Assembly (NCBI GenBank): GCA_028722515.1
Contig: JAQYGS010000035.1
Coordinates: 1-50,022 of the forward strand
From: Clostridia bacterium
GTDB lineage: Bacteria > Bacillota > Clostridia > Lachnospirales > Lachnospiraceae
Direction of reading: 5' to 3'
DNA: 50,022 nt
The notes below the pieces were generated by a model, which had not been told where the DNA came from, made no database searches, and worked only from the letters and a program-made list of their open reading frames with translations. Positions 41,679 through 50,022 of the stretch are shown here, piece after piece. Every line of letters begins with the position of its first letter. The stretch's first letter is position 1. The translations under genes and the position numbers were made by a program.

Positions 41679-43541
41679 ATGAGTAAAGGTGATTCCGCGG
41701 GAAATAAAATACAATGGGGAAGACTTTTGAAAAAACTGTCACCCTATACAATTCAGAAAGGACTGCGTTATCTCAAACATTACGGACCTTCCGAGTTTTG
41801 GGTACGTCTCCATGAACGCTTTGAGCCGGAAGAGATTCCCTATGGACCCTGGTATGAAACGTATGCTCCAACTAAGGAAGTACTTGACAAGCAGAAGAAG
41901 CACAGGTTCAAGAATGGTCCTTTATTCAGTATTGTGGTTCCGGCTTACAGAACACCTGAATTATTTTTAAGACAGATGATGGATTCTCTTATAAACCAGA
42001 CTTATGGAAACTGGGAATTATGCCTGGCCAATGCAAGTCCAGAGGATCTTAAGATGAATAGAATTCTGGAAGATTATAAAAAAAGAGACAGCCGGATCCA
42101 TATCATGAATCTTAAGGAAAATCTTGGTATTGCAGAGAATACAAACTGCGCTCTTTCTATGGCAAAGGGAGATTTTGTGGGTTTTCTGGATCATGACGAT
42201 CTGCTGGCACCTGATGCACTCTATGAGATTGCTCTGGCAGCAGAAGAGAATCCACTGGCTGATGTGATCTATACAGATGAGGATAAGGTAACTACAGATC
42301 TTTCCGAGCATTTTCAACCACATTTTAAACCGGATTTTAATCTGGATCTTCTTCGTTCCAATAATTATATCTGCCACTTTTTTACTGTGCGCCGTAAGAT
42401 TGCAGAGGAAGTGGGAGGTTTCAGGAAAGAATTTGACGGGGCTCAGGATTATGACTTTATATTTCGATGTGTGGAAAAGGCCAGGTCTGTTGCCCATGTA
42501 CCGAAGATCCTCTATCACTGGAGAACTCACAAGTCTTCTACTGCAGATAACCCTGCAAGTAAAATGTATGCTTTTGAAGCAGGAAAGCGGGCTATTGAGG
42601 GAAATCTTAAGAGATCCGGAACAGAAGGAACCGTAGAATGCACAAAAGACCTGGGATTTTACAGGGTGAAATACCCGGTGAAGGGTCAGCCGCTTGTTTC
42701 AGTGATCATACCCAACAGAGAGGAAAAAGATACACTTAAGTCATGTCTGGAATCTGTTCTTGAGAAAACCACATACCAGAATTATGAAATTATCATTGTA
42801 GAAAATAACAGCAGTTCAGAGGAAATATTTAACTATTACAGGGAAATTTCCCAAAATCCCAGGATCCGTCTGGTTCGCTGGAAGAAAGAATTTAATTATT
42901 CTGCCATTAATAATTTCGGAGTAAAAAGTGCAAAAGGAGAGTATCTTCTGTTTCTGAATAATGATGTGACAGTGATTGATCCTGACTGGATGAGTGAACT
43001 TCTTGGGGTATGTCAGAGAGAAGAAGTGGGAGCGGCAGGAGTCAAGCTTCTTTATCCTGATGACACCATTCAACATGCAGGATGTGTGGTGGGAATGGGA
43101 GGCATTGCCGGAAATCTGTTTGTAAATATGCCGTCCAATCGTACCGGATACCTGCATAAGGCATCACTTCTTCAGGATATGAGTGCAGTAACTGCCGCCT
43201 GTATGATGATGAAAAAAAGCGTATTTGAACAGGCAGGCGGTTTTACAGAGGAACTTGCCGTAGCTTTTAACGATGTGGACCTCTGCCTGAAAGTCAGAAG
43301 CCATGGACATCTGATCGTTTATGACCCTTATGCCAGACTATACCATTATGAGTCCAAATCAAGGGGAGCGGAAGACAGCAAAGAAAAGGTCAGGCGTTTT
43401 CAGTCTGAGATTGAATATATGAGGTGCCACTGGCCGGAGATCCTTAAAAACGGAGATCCATACTATAATAAAAATCTTTCCCTCACGAAATGGAATTATT
43501 CTCTGAAGCCTTTGCCGGGAATGGGAAAGAAGAAGGGATAA
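41679..43541 (+). CDS. Two-domain GT2 glycosyltransferase
   Basis: A protein of 620 residues. A short N-terminal part (KYLKHYGPSEFWVRLHERFE-like) leads to GT2 domain one (about 85-330; FSIVVPAYRTPELFL, DFVGFLDHDDLL, HFQPHFKPDFNLDLL) and domain two (about 345-590; VSVIIPNREEKDTL, YLLFLNNDVTV, SAVTAACMMMKK). It shares long stretches with the enzyme at 37760 (DGAQDYDFIFRCVE, LYHYESKSRG), so the two are paralogues that differ by the N-terminal beta domains. It probably adds sugars, perhaps rhamnose, to the growing lipid-linked chain. GGAG lies 7 bases before ATG. Confidence 0.9.
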   Translation: MSKGDSAGNKIQWGRLLKKLSPYTIQKGLRYLKHYGPSEFWVRLHERFEPEEIPYGPWYETYAPTKEVLDKQKKHRFKNGPLFSIVVPAYRTPELFLRQMMDSLINQTYGNWELCLANASPEDLKMNRILEDYKKRDSRIHIMNLKENLGIAENTNCALSMAKGDFVGFLDHDDLLAPDALYEIALAAEENPLADVIYTDEDKVTTDLSEHFQPHFKPDFNLDLLRSNNYICHFFTVRRKIAEEVGGFRKEFDGAQDYDFIFRCVEKARSVAHVPKILYHWRTHKSSTADNPASKMYAFEAGKRAIEGNLKRSGTEGTVECTKDLGFYRVKYPVKGQPLVSVIIPNREEKDTLKSCLESVLEKTTYQNYEIIIVENNSSSEEIFNYYREISQNPRIRLVRWKKEFNYSAINNFGVKSAKGEYLLFLNNDVTVIDPDWMSELLGVCQREEVGAAGVKLLYPDDTIQHAGCVVGMGGIAGNLFVNMPSNRTGYLHKASLLQDMSAVTAACMMMKKSVFEQAGGFTEELAVAFNDVDLCLKVRSHGHLIVYDPYARLYHYESKSRGAEDSKEKVRRFQSEIEYMRCHWPEILKNGDPYYNKNLSLTKWNYSLKPLPGMGKKKG

Positions 43542-43544
43542 AGA

Positions 43545-44501
43545 ATGCAGGAAGTATCAGTCATAATTCCTAATTTTAACGGGAAACCTTACCTGGAAGG
43601 TGTTCTGAGAAGCCTGGAACATCAGAGTACAGATAATTTCGAGGTGATTCTGGTTGACAATGGATCCAGTGACGGAAGCTGTGAATACGTGTCACAGTTT
43701 TTCCCATGGGTTCGCCTGATCAGGCTGTCTGAGAATTTTGGCTTCTGCCGGGCAGTTAATGAGGGAATTAAAGCATCAGGCTCCCCTTATGTCCTTCTTT
43801 TGAATAATGACATTGAGGCTGATGAGTATTTTATTGAAGAAATGACAGCCTCCATTAAACGTCATAAAAAAGCTTTTTCCTGTGCTGCAAAAATGATTCA
43901 GTTTCACGACAGAACCAGGCTGGATGATGCAGGTAATTATTACTGTGCTCTTGGATGGGCTTTTGCAAGAGGAAAGGGTAAAGATATTCATTCTTATAAA
44001 AAAGAAGAAAAAATATTTTCTGCCTGTGCGGGAGCTGCTATATACAGAAGGGAAATTCTTGACAGGATCGGTTATTTTGATGAGGAACATTTTGCTTATC
44101 TGGAAGATATGGACATAGGATACAGGGCAAGAATCTTCGGATATGAGAACTGGTATGCTCCGAAAGCAGTCGTGTATCATATAGGAAGCGGAACAACTGG
44201 TTCCAGATATAACCAGTTTAAGATCCGTTACTCTTCCAGAAATAACATCTATATGCTGTATAAAAATATGCCGTTTCTGCAGCTTATTCTTAATCTTCCT
44301 TTTATTATTGCAGGGTTTGGGATTAAAATATTGTTTTTTGCATCGAAAGGCTTTGGAAGAGAATATCTTGCAGGAATTAAAAATGGCTTTCAGATCAGCC
44401 AAAAAAACAGAAAAGTACCTTTCAGGTTCCGGTACTTATTCAACTATGTAAAGATCCAGCTTGAATTATGGATCAATATATTACGGCGTTTCTTTGGCTG
44501 A
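43545..44501 (+). CDS. GT2 family glycosyltransferase (WbbL-like)
   Basis: A protein of 318 residues. A GT2 fold: VSVIIPNFNGKPYLEGVLRSL, ILVDNGSSDGS, VLLLNNDIEADEYF and AYLEDMDIGYRAR. The C-terminus has a hydrophobic segment (MPFLQLILNLPFIIAGFGIKILFFA) and a basic tail, so it associates with the membrane. It resembles the rhamnosyltransferases that add the first rhamnose to a lipid-linked sugar (WbbL/RfbF type). It begins 3 bases after the preceding gene. Confidence 0.9.
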   Translation: MQEVSVIIPNFNGKPYLEGVLRSLEHQSTDNFEVILVDNGSSDGSCEYVSQFFPWVRLIRLSENFGFCRAVNEGIKASGSPYVLLLNNDIEADEYFIEEMTASIKRHKKAFSCAAKMIQFHDRTRLDDAGNYYCALGWAFARGKGKDIHSYKKEEKIFSACAGAAIYRREILDRIGYFDEEHFAYLEDMDIGYRARIFGYENWYAPKAVVYHIGSGTTGSRYNQFKIRYSSRNNIYMLYKNMPFLQLILNLPFIIAGFGIKILFFASKGFGREYLAGIKNGFQISQKNRKVPFRFRYLFNYVKIQLELWINILRRFFG

Positions 44502-44544
44502 AGGAAGCCATACATAGAAAATTTATAAAATTAATAAGAATATT

Positions 44545-44574
44545 TTGTTGCTTTTGCGTTTCAAGTATTATAAT
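44545..44574 (+). promoter_or_regulatory. Possible promoter before the priming transferase
   Basis: TTGTTG (44545-44550), an 18-base spacer and a perfect TATAAT (44569-44574) in the 106-base gap before the next gene. Confidence 0.45.
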
Positions 44575-44613
44575 ATAAAGGCAATGAAAAAATGAGGTGA
44601 CAAGGGATTGTTA

Positions 44614-46011
44614 ATGGACAATGAGAAAAATTTCGGTCGTCTCCATATGCTTATCGATGCGATCGTGCTTGCATTGTCATATGTTCTTGCATGGATGATC
44701 CGTTTTGTGGGTCCTATGTCTTCGACTGCTGTAAGAACCAGAAGCTTTGAGCAGTATATGATGATGCTGATCTTTATTATACCTCTCTACCTGCTTTTGT
44801 ATCAGGCCTTTACATTGTATACTCCTATGAGGATGCAGGGACGCCGCCTTGTGCTGGCAAATATTGTGAAAGCCAACACGCTTGGGCTTCTTATTCTAAT
44901 GTTTACATTTTATATGGTGGATGAAGGAGACTATTCCAGGTTCACTTATATTATGTTCTATGGAATAAATATCATTCTGCAGTGGGGAACACGGATGCTC
45001 ATATTTGCAATTCTCAAAAATATGAGAGAGCATGGGCTGAATCAGAAGCAGTTAATCTGTGTAGGCTACAGCAGGGCAGCAGAGGAGTATATCGATCGAG
45101 TACTTGCGAATCCCCAATGGGGTTATGTGATCAGAGGAATATTGGATGATAATGTACCGGCTGGTACTGAATATAAGGGAATCAAGGTAATAGGCAGAAT
45201 TGCAAATCTGAACGTGATCCTGCCGGCCAATCGTCTGGATGAGATTGCCATCACGCTTGGGCTCAGTGAATATTACCGTCTGGAGGAAATCGTAGCCTTG
45301 TGTGAAAAGTCCGGAGTACACACGAAATTTATACCGGATTATAATAAGATCATTCCAACGAAACCATATACGGAGGATATCCTGGGACTTCCTGTGATCA
45401 ATATCCGCTATGTTCCTCTGAACAATACGTTTAACGCACTTGTGAAGAGAACTATGGATATTGTGGGATCGATCATAGGTATAATTGTTACATCGCCTTT
45501 GATGCTTCTGATGTGTATTCTCATAAAGCTCACATCACCCGGTCCCCTGATCTATAAGCAGGAAAGAGTGGGACTTCATAATAAAACATTCTGGATGTAT
45601 AAATTCCGTTCTATGGAAGTGCAGCCTGAATCAGAAGAGAAGAAAGCCTGGACAGTTAAGAATGACCCAAGAGTGACAGGAATTGGAAAGTTTATGCGTC
45701 ATACCAGCATAGATGAGCTCCCTCAGCTGTTTAACATTCTGAAAGGTAATATGAGTCTGGTGGGGCCAAGGCCTGAAAGGCCTTTCTTTGTGGAGAAGTT
45801 CAGGGAGGAGATCCCCAGATATATGGTCAAGCATCAGGTACGCCCAGGTCTGACCGGGTGGGCACAGGTGAATGGATACCGTGGAGATACTTCTATCAGA
45901 AAAAGAATAGAATATGATCTGTATTATATAGAAAACTGGAGTATAGGACTGGACATCAAGATCATATTGTTAACGTTCTTCAAGGGATTTATTAATAAAA
46001 ATGCATATTAG
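44614..46011 (+). CDS. Polyprenyl-phosphate sugar phosphotransferase (WbaP/EpsE type)
   Basis: A protein of 465 residues from ATG 44614 (TTG 44608 is also possible; AGGTGA and AAGGGA lie upstream). Four or five N-terminal membrane helices (1-130), a CoA-binding-like Rossmann region (145-260), then a membrane re-entrant helix and the catalytic sugar transferase domain: KRTMDIVGSIIGIIVTSP, YKQERVGLHNKTFWMYKFRSM, HTSIDELPQLFNILKGNMSLVGPRPE and PGLTGWAQVNGYRG. It transfers a sugar-1-phosphate to undecaprenyl phosphate, the committed first step for this polysaccharide. The LCP gene follows after 15 bases. Confidence 0.93.
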   Translation: MDNEKNFGRLHMLIDAIVLALSYVLAWMIRFVGPMSSTAVRTRSFEQYMMMLIFIIPLYLLLYQAFTLYTPMRMQGRRLVLANIVKANTLGLLILMFTFYMVDEGDYSRFTYIMFYGINIILQWGTRMLIFAILKNMREHGLNQKQLICVGYSRAAEEYIDRVLANPQWGYVIRGILDDNVPAGTEYKGIKVIGRIANLNVILPANRLDEIAITLGLSEYYRLEEIVALCEKSGVHTKFIPDYNKIIPTKPYTEDILGLPVINIRYVPLNNTFNALVKRTMDIVGSIIGIIVTSPLMLLMCILIKLTSPGPLIYKQERVGLHNKTFWMYKFRSMEVQPESEEKKAWTVKNDPRVTGIGKFMRHTSIDELPQLFNILKGNMSLVGPRPERPFFVEKFREEIPRYMVKHQVRPGLTGWAQVNGYRGDTSIRKRIEYDLYYIENWSIGLDIKIILLTFFKGFINKNAY

Positions 46012-46026
46012 ATAAGGGGAAAGAGA

Positions 46027-47451
46027 ATGTCTAAACCAGGTAAAAAGAAAAAGAAAGTATTGTTTGTTGTTGAAATTGTAGTGCTTTTACTGTTTATCGG
46101 CGGATTGTATGCGTATGGACAGATTTCATCCAAACTGGACAAGATTGAACAGCCTGAACTGGATGAGCAGAAAATTTATGTTAATGCAGAAGCTCCCTCA
46201 GTGACGGGGTATTCTACCTATGTCCTGTTTGGTATAGACACCAGAGGAGCAGGATCACAGTATTCTGCCAAGAACAGTGATACCATGATTATTGTTAGCG
46301 TTAACAATGATACAAAAGAAGTAAAAATGGCATCTGTTTACAGAGATACTCTTCTTAATGTTGGAAACGATACCTATACCAAAGCTAATGCTGCATATGC
46401 TTACGGTGGTCCTGAGCAGGCTATTTCTATGTTGAATACCAATCTTGACCTGAATATCACAGATTATGCCACTGCGGATTTTTCAGCACTTGTAGAAGTG
46501 GTAGATGAACTTGGCGGTCTTGATATTCCCTTATCTTATGCGGAAATAGAACATATGAATAATTACTGTCAGGAAACTTCCAAGGTAACGGGAAAGGATT
46601 ATACTCCTGTCGAGAAGCCTGATCCTGCACCTGCAGATCAGGAAGCAATTATCGGGACATATCATCTGAATGGTGTACAGGTTACATCCTATTGCCGTAT
46701 CCGTTACACCGCAAGTCTGGATATGGGCCGTACTGAGCGCCAGAGAAAGGTCCTTGGCATGCTTTTTGACAAAGCGAAAAAAGCCGGTTTATCCTCCATT
46801 TTCAATATAATGGATAAAGTATTCCCTATGGTTCAGACTTCACTGTCCAAGCAGGAGATTTTGAAGCTGATTCCAACGATGATAGGATATAAATTTGGAG
46901 ATACAACAGGATTTCCGTCTCAATATAAGTTCTCCAACGTAAAGGGAAGCATAATTGTACCGACTACATTGGAAAGTAACGTTGCAGAGCTCCATAAATT
47001 TCTATACAATGATATGAATTATACGCCTTCTTCCGAGATAACTGCCCGCAGTGAGAAAATTCTGGAAATTGTAGGAGGAGAAGGAAAGCTGGATGATGCA
47101 GCAGCAAATACTTCCCAGAATGACGGAACGGATAACGCTGATGATACCTTTATCTGGTCTGAAAATACAGAATCAGACGCAGGAACGGATGATTATTATT
47201 CAGAAAGCAGTGATACCGGATACACTGGCGGCAATGATAACGATTATGATGATACCGTAGATACTGGAGATACGGGAGATACTGGCTACGATGATACCGG
47301 GGACAGCGGTTATGATGATACCGTAGATACGGGAGATACCGGAGATACAGGGGACATTGGCTATGATGACACCGGGGACACCGGAGATACTGGTTATGAT
47401 GATACTGGAGATACGGGAGAAGATTTTGTCGATAGTGCTGTTGAGGAATAA
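46027..47451 (+). CDS. LytR-CpsA-Psr (LCP) family glycan ligase with Asp/Thr/Gly repeat tail
   Basis: A protein of 474 residues. A basic start and a membrane anchor (VLFVVEIVVLLLFIGGLYAYG, read in parts, residues 10-32) precede the LCP domain (about 60-300): LFGIDTRG, NSDTMIIVSVN, SVYRDTLLNV, NAAYAYGGPEQAISMLN, VDELGGLDIPL, and RIRYTASLDMGRTERQRKVL with the conserved Arg residues. LCP enzymes move undecaprenyl-linked polymers onto peptidoglycan outside the cell; here the likely cargo is the locus polysaccharide. The last 70 residues (about 395-465) are near-perfect repeats of YDDTGDTGDTG, strongly acidic. Confidence 0.92.
   Translation: MSKPGKKKKKVLFVVEIVVLLLFIGGLYAYGQISSKLDKIEQPELDEQKIYVNAEAPSVTGYSTYVLFGIDTRGAGSQYSAKNSDTMIIVSVNNDTKEVKMASVYRDTLLNVGNDTYTKANAAYAYGGPEQAISMLNTNLDLNITDYATADFSALVEVVDELGGLDIPLSYAEIEHMNNYCQETSKVTGKDYTPVEKPDPAPADQEAIIGTYHLNGVQVTSYCRIRYTASLDMGRTERQRKVLGMLFDKAKKAGLSSIFNIMDKVFPMVQTSLSKQEILKLIPTMIGYKFGDTTGFPSQYKFSNVKGSIIVPTTLESNVAELHKFLYNDMNYTPSSEITARSEKILEIVGGEGKLDDAAANTSQNDGTDNADDTFIWSENTESDAGTDDYYSESSDTGYTGGNDNDYDDTVDTGDTGDTGYDDTGDSGYDDTVDTGDTGDTGDIGYDDTGDTGDTGYDDTGDTGEDFVDSAVEE
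47211..47425 (+). repeat. Imperfect tandem repeat encoding DTG/YDD units
   Basis: Repeats of GATACxGGxGAxAC with interspersed TAT/TACGATGAT encode YDDTGDTGDTG-type units. Codons for the same residues vary between units (GAT/GAC, GGA/GGG), so the repeat is older than a recent slippage event. Confidence 0.8.
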
Positions 47452-47467
47452 TTAACAGATTGAAGAA

Positions 47468-47505
47468 GTAAAGGTCATCTGTCTGAAAGGATGGCCTTTT
47501 CTTTA
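47468..47505 (+). terminator. Rho-independent terminator after the LCP gene
   Basis: AAAGGTCATC and GATGGCCTTT pair with one G-U around TGTCTGAAAG, followed by TTTTCTTTA. Confidence 0.75.
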
Positions 47506-47527
47506 TACCAGAGGGAGTATATTGGAT

Positions 47528-48451
47528 ATGGAAAAAACCAGGGTGGATGTAATCATTCCCACATACAGGCCGGGCAAAGAGTTTCCAACTTTGCTGAAAA
47601 GACTGCAGGAGCAGGAATGCAGACCCGACAGGATCATTGTTATGAACACAGAAAAAAAATACTGGAAAAAAGAGTGGGAAGTAATCCCGAATCTGGAAGT
47701 ACATCATCTGGAACGGAAGGAATTTGACCATGGAGGAACCAGAAGAAAAGCTTCCTGTTTATCCGATGCTGATATTATGGTTTTTATGACTCAGGATGCA
47801 CTTCCGGCAGACAGAAGTCTGATCGGTAATCTAATACAGCCATTTGTTGAAAATAAAAATATAGGGGCGTCTTATGCAAGACAGCTTCCTTTACCTGACT
47901 GTGGTTATCTGGAACGTTATACAAGGTCTTTTAATTATCCGGAAAAATCTGTTGTAAAGACATCTGAAGATATGGAAAAACTGGGGATTAAGACATTCTT
48001 TTGCTCAAATGTCTGCGCAGCTTATGATAAAAAAATATATGAAAAAACCGGTGGATTTCCGGAACGTGCAATTTTTAATGAGGATATGATATGTGCAGGA
48101 AGAATGATTAAAGCAGGTTATGCGGTTTCTTATACAGCACAGGCCAGAGTGTATCATTCTCATAATTATACCGGGATACAGCAGTTTCACAGAAATTTTG
48201 ACCTGGGTGTATCACAGGCAGAGAATCCGGAAATATTTGATGGTGTACCCTCTGAAAAGGAAGGAATCCGCCTTGTTAAAAGAAGCATATCATATCTTGC
48301 CAGAACAGGCCATATATGGCTGATTCCCAGACTGATCTGGCAGAGTGCCGCCAAATATGCAGGCTATTTTCTTGGAAAGAGATTTAGAAAACTTCCCCAA
48401 AGAGCTGTCCTTGCCTGTACAATGAATAAAGAATACTGGAACGGTAACTGA
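47528..48451 (+). CDS. GT2 family glycosyltransferase (rhamnosyltransferase-like)
   Basis: A protein of 307 residues. ATG 47528 is favoured, with AGAGGGAG 10 bases upstream; TTG 47522 is possible. GT2 motifs: VDVIIPTYRPGKEFPTLL, RIIVMNTEKKYW, DHGGTRRKAS (the DHGGTR stretch is typical of RfbF/RgpB-type rhamnosyltransferases), MVFMTQDALPAD (in place of DxD) and NEDMICAGRMIKAGY. It is soluble or peripheral with a basic C-terminus. It lies downstream of the LCP terminator, so it may be a separate transcription unit or depend on readthrough, but it belongs functionally to the glycan locus. Confidence 0.88.
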   Translation: MEKTRVDVIIPTYRPGKEFPTLLKRLQEQECRPDRIIVMNTEKKYWKKEWEVIPNLEVHHLERKEFDHGGTRRKASCLSDADIMVFMTQDALPADRSLIGNLIQPFVENKNIGASYARQLPLPDCGYLERYTRSFNYPEKSVVKTSEDMEKLGIKTFFCSNVCAAYDKKIYEKTGGFPERAIFNEDMICAGRMIKAGYAVSYTAQARVYHSHNYTGIQQFHRNFDLGVSQAENPEIFDGVPSEKEGIRLVKRSISYLARTGHIWLIPRLIWQSAAKYAGYFLGKRFRKLPQRAVLACTMNKEYWNGN

Positions 48452-48548
48452 AGCATTCTATTCACTGGTTTTTCCCACATCAGACACATTTTGAACACAA
48501 TTCATTGATATACTAAACCTATAAAAAGGACAGAAGGGATCATCGTAT

Positions 48549-49970
48549 ATGAATGATGAAATAAATAGAAACCAGAATCAGGAAGATCCTGATCCTCACA
48601 TTCCAGAGCAGATTTCACCAAGATACGAGCATTATCAGCTTCGTCAGGAACAGGATTCTTCTTTTCAAAAAATACCGGAGAAAGAAACCCATACCGGTTT
48701 TGGAAAAAAGATAGGAATGACTATACTTCTGGCTGTTATTTTCGGATTTGTGGCTGGCACTGTTTTTCTTGGAATAAATATGATTGCCGGAAGATTTACC
48801 GGTGGTAATGCCCAGATTGGCATTACACAGAGTGTAACAGAAAATAATGCTTCAGAAGGGACGGAAGTTAAATCCATACAGGATACAGTACAGGAGAATG
48901 GAACTGTAGCTGCAGTTGCACAGGCAACCATGCCTTCAGTGGTAGCCATAACATCCGTCAGTATTCAGAAAATTCCCAGTTTCTTTGGCTATGGCACAAG
49001 ACAGTATACCAGCGCTGGCAGTGGTTCCGGAATTATTGTGGGAGAAAATGACAAAGAACTTCTGATTGCCACAAACAATCATGTGGTAGAAGGTTCTTCT
49101 ACTCTAAGCGTATGTTTTATTGGAAATGATGTTGTAAATGCGGAAGAAGAGACCAGGAATCTTGTCAGTCAGGATGGGGATCTTAATATTGAAGATGCTG
49201 TTACTGCACAGATAAAAGGTACAGATCAGGAGAATGATCTGGCTGTAGTTGCAGTTCAGAAATCAGATATTCCACAGGATACTCTGAACCAGATAAAAAT
49301 AGCGAAAATTGGTAATTCAGATGATCTTGCAGTTGGAGAGCAGGTAGTTGCAATCGGTAATGCACTTGGATATGGACAGTCAGTTACTTCCGGCTGGATA
49401 AGTGCATTGAACAGGACTATCACCACAGATGACGGTGCAAGTAGTTCCGACCTTATTCAGACAGATGCAGCCATTAATCCGGGTAACAGTGGAGGAGCAC
49501 TTCTGAACCTGAAAGGAGAGCTCATTGGAATCAATTCTGCTAAATATGCAGATAATGCTGTGGAGGGAATGGGTTATGCCATTCCTATTTCCAAGGCACA
49601 GCCCATACTGGAAGATCTAATGAACCGACAGACAAGGGAAAAAGTGAAAGATGATAAAAAGGGCTATCTGGGAGTAAGTCTTGCCAATCTTACTTCTGAG
49701 GCAATACAGATGTATAATATGCCTTCCGGGGCTTTTATAAGAGGAGTGGATGAAGATACTCCTGCAGAGAAGGCCGGATTGTGCAAAGGAGATATCATTG
49801 TAAAGTTTGACGGACAGAAAGTAAGTGACAGTGATAGTCTTCTTACTCTCCTTCAGTATTATAAAGCCGGAGAATCTGTGAATGTGGAAGTTGCCAGACT
49901 TGATAACGGAGAATATGAAGAAAAAACTTTACAGGTTGTTCTTGGACTCAGACCTGAGACAGGGCAGTAA
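48549..49970 (+). CDS. htrA: HtrA/DegP-like membrane-anchored serine protease
   Basis: A protein of 473 residues. A long polar cytosolic N-terminus (1-55), one membrane helix (IGMTILLAVIFGFVAGTVFL), then a trypsin-like domain with His178 (TNNHVVEG), Asp230 (ENDLAVV) and Ser314 (NPGNSGGALL), and a C-terminal PDZ domain (about 370-465; GYLGVSLANLTSE...GAFIRGVDEDTPAEKAGLCKGDIIVKFDG). It is expected to degrade or refold misfolded proteins at the outer face of the membrane. The ribosome site is GAAGGGA, 9 bases before ATG. A terminator follows. No CssRS-type regulator is in view. Confidence 0.95.
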   Translation: MNDEINRNQNQEDPDPHIPEQISPRYEHYQLRQEQDSSFQKIPEKETHTGFGKKIGMTILLAVIFGFVAGTVFLGINMIAGRFTGGNAQIGITQSVTENNASEGTEVKSIQDTVQENGTVAAVAQATMPSVVAITSVSIQKIPSFFGYGTRQYTSAGSGSGIIVGENDKELLIATNNHVVEGSSTLSVCFIGNDVVNAEEETRNLVSQDGDLNIEDAVTAQIKGTDQENDLAVVAVQKSDIPQDTLNQIKIAKIGNSDDLAVGEQVVAIGNALGYGQSVTSGWISALNRTITTDDGASSSDLIQTDAAINPGNSGGALLNLKGELIGINSAKYADNAVEGMGYAIPISKAQPILEDLMNRQTREKVKDDKKGYLGVSLANLTSEAIQMYNMPSGAFIRGVDEDTPAEKAGLCKGDIIVKFDGQKVSDSDSLLTLLQYYKAGESVNVEVARLDNGEYEEKTLQVVLGLRPETGQ

Positions 49971-49983
49971 AGATGTAATATAC

Positions 49984-50014
49984 AGGGGATGCAAGAAGGC
50001 GTCCCTTTTTTTCA
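49984..50014 (+). terminator. Rho-independent terminator after htrA
   Basis: AGGGGATGC and GCGTCCCTT pair (with G-U) around AAGAAG, followed by TTTTTTT. Confidence 0.8.
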
Positions 50015-50022
50015 ATTTATAA

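Noticed and set aside
47211-47425. Possible CRISPR-like or minisatellite DNA
   Set aside because: The repeats stay in frame and encode the DTG tail of the LCP protein, so they are a coding repeat.
48491-48514. htrA promoter TTGAAC...TATACT
   Set aside because: The spacer is only 12 bases, and no better -35 was found for this -10.
1-50022. tRNA, rRNA, riboswitch or T-box elements
   Set aside because: No cloverleaf, conserved rRNA text or recognisable riboswitch core was seen by eye; a covariance-model scan would be decisive.

Overview
The window looks like a chromosomal segment of a low- to mid-GC Firmicute, most likely a gut Lachnospiraceae (Blautia, Ruminococcus or Dorea type). The reasons are strong AGGAGG-type ribosome binding sites, the housekeeping genes present (lepA, hemW, uvrA, an mreB homologue, recD2, comF, cdaA-cdaR), cell-wall-binding repeat proteins carrying YkuD and GH25 domains, Rpn/PD-(D/E)XK 'transposase-like' nucleases, and a rhamnan-type glycan locus. 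The genus cannot be fixed from the sequence alone.

Left part (1-11.6 kb) is accessory in character. It starts with an Rpn-family nuclease cut by the window edge, then about 1.2 kb of non-coding DNA made of large nested inverted repeats, a DUF3825 gene, and a compact operon with its own promoter: an OLD/AAA15-like ATPase, a partner with a visible D-x17-E-x-K signature (putative PD-(D/E)XK nuclease), and an overlapping membrane acyltransferase. After two exported or anchored proteins of unknown function come a broken second Rpn gene, a degenerate IS66-like remnant and a group II intron of about 1.96 kb. The intron lies between a good sigma-A promoter and lepA.

Middle part (11.6-26 kb) is core genome: lepA, a small lipoprotein and hemW; uvrA behind a promoter that contains a LexA/DinR-like box; an mreB/mbl homologue ending at a terminator; recD2 with comF translationally coupled; two uncharacterised membrane proteins; then cdaA and cdaR for c-di-AMP synthesis, and an HPr-like protein with His15 and Ser46.

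Right part (26-50 kb) is a cell-envelope region. Two secreted wall enzymes (a YkuD L,D-transpeptidase and a GH25 muramidase, both with wall-binding repeats) precede a polysaccharide locus: rfbC, an ABC-2 exporter pair whose substrate-recognition domain is a separate gene, several one-, two- and three-domain glycosyltransferases, a methyltransferase, a putative kinase-fold protein, a polyprenyl-phosphate sugar transferase that would start the glycan, and an LCP ligase that would attach it to peptidoglycan. Embedded on the opposite strand is a DacF-like protein whose catalytic Ser and KTG motif are both substituted. The window ends with an HtrA-type protease. The inferred logic is: prime the lipid carrier, build a rhamnose-containing chain, cap or modify it, export it through Wzm/Wzt, and ligate it to the wall by LCP.
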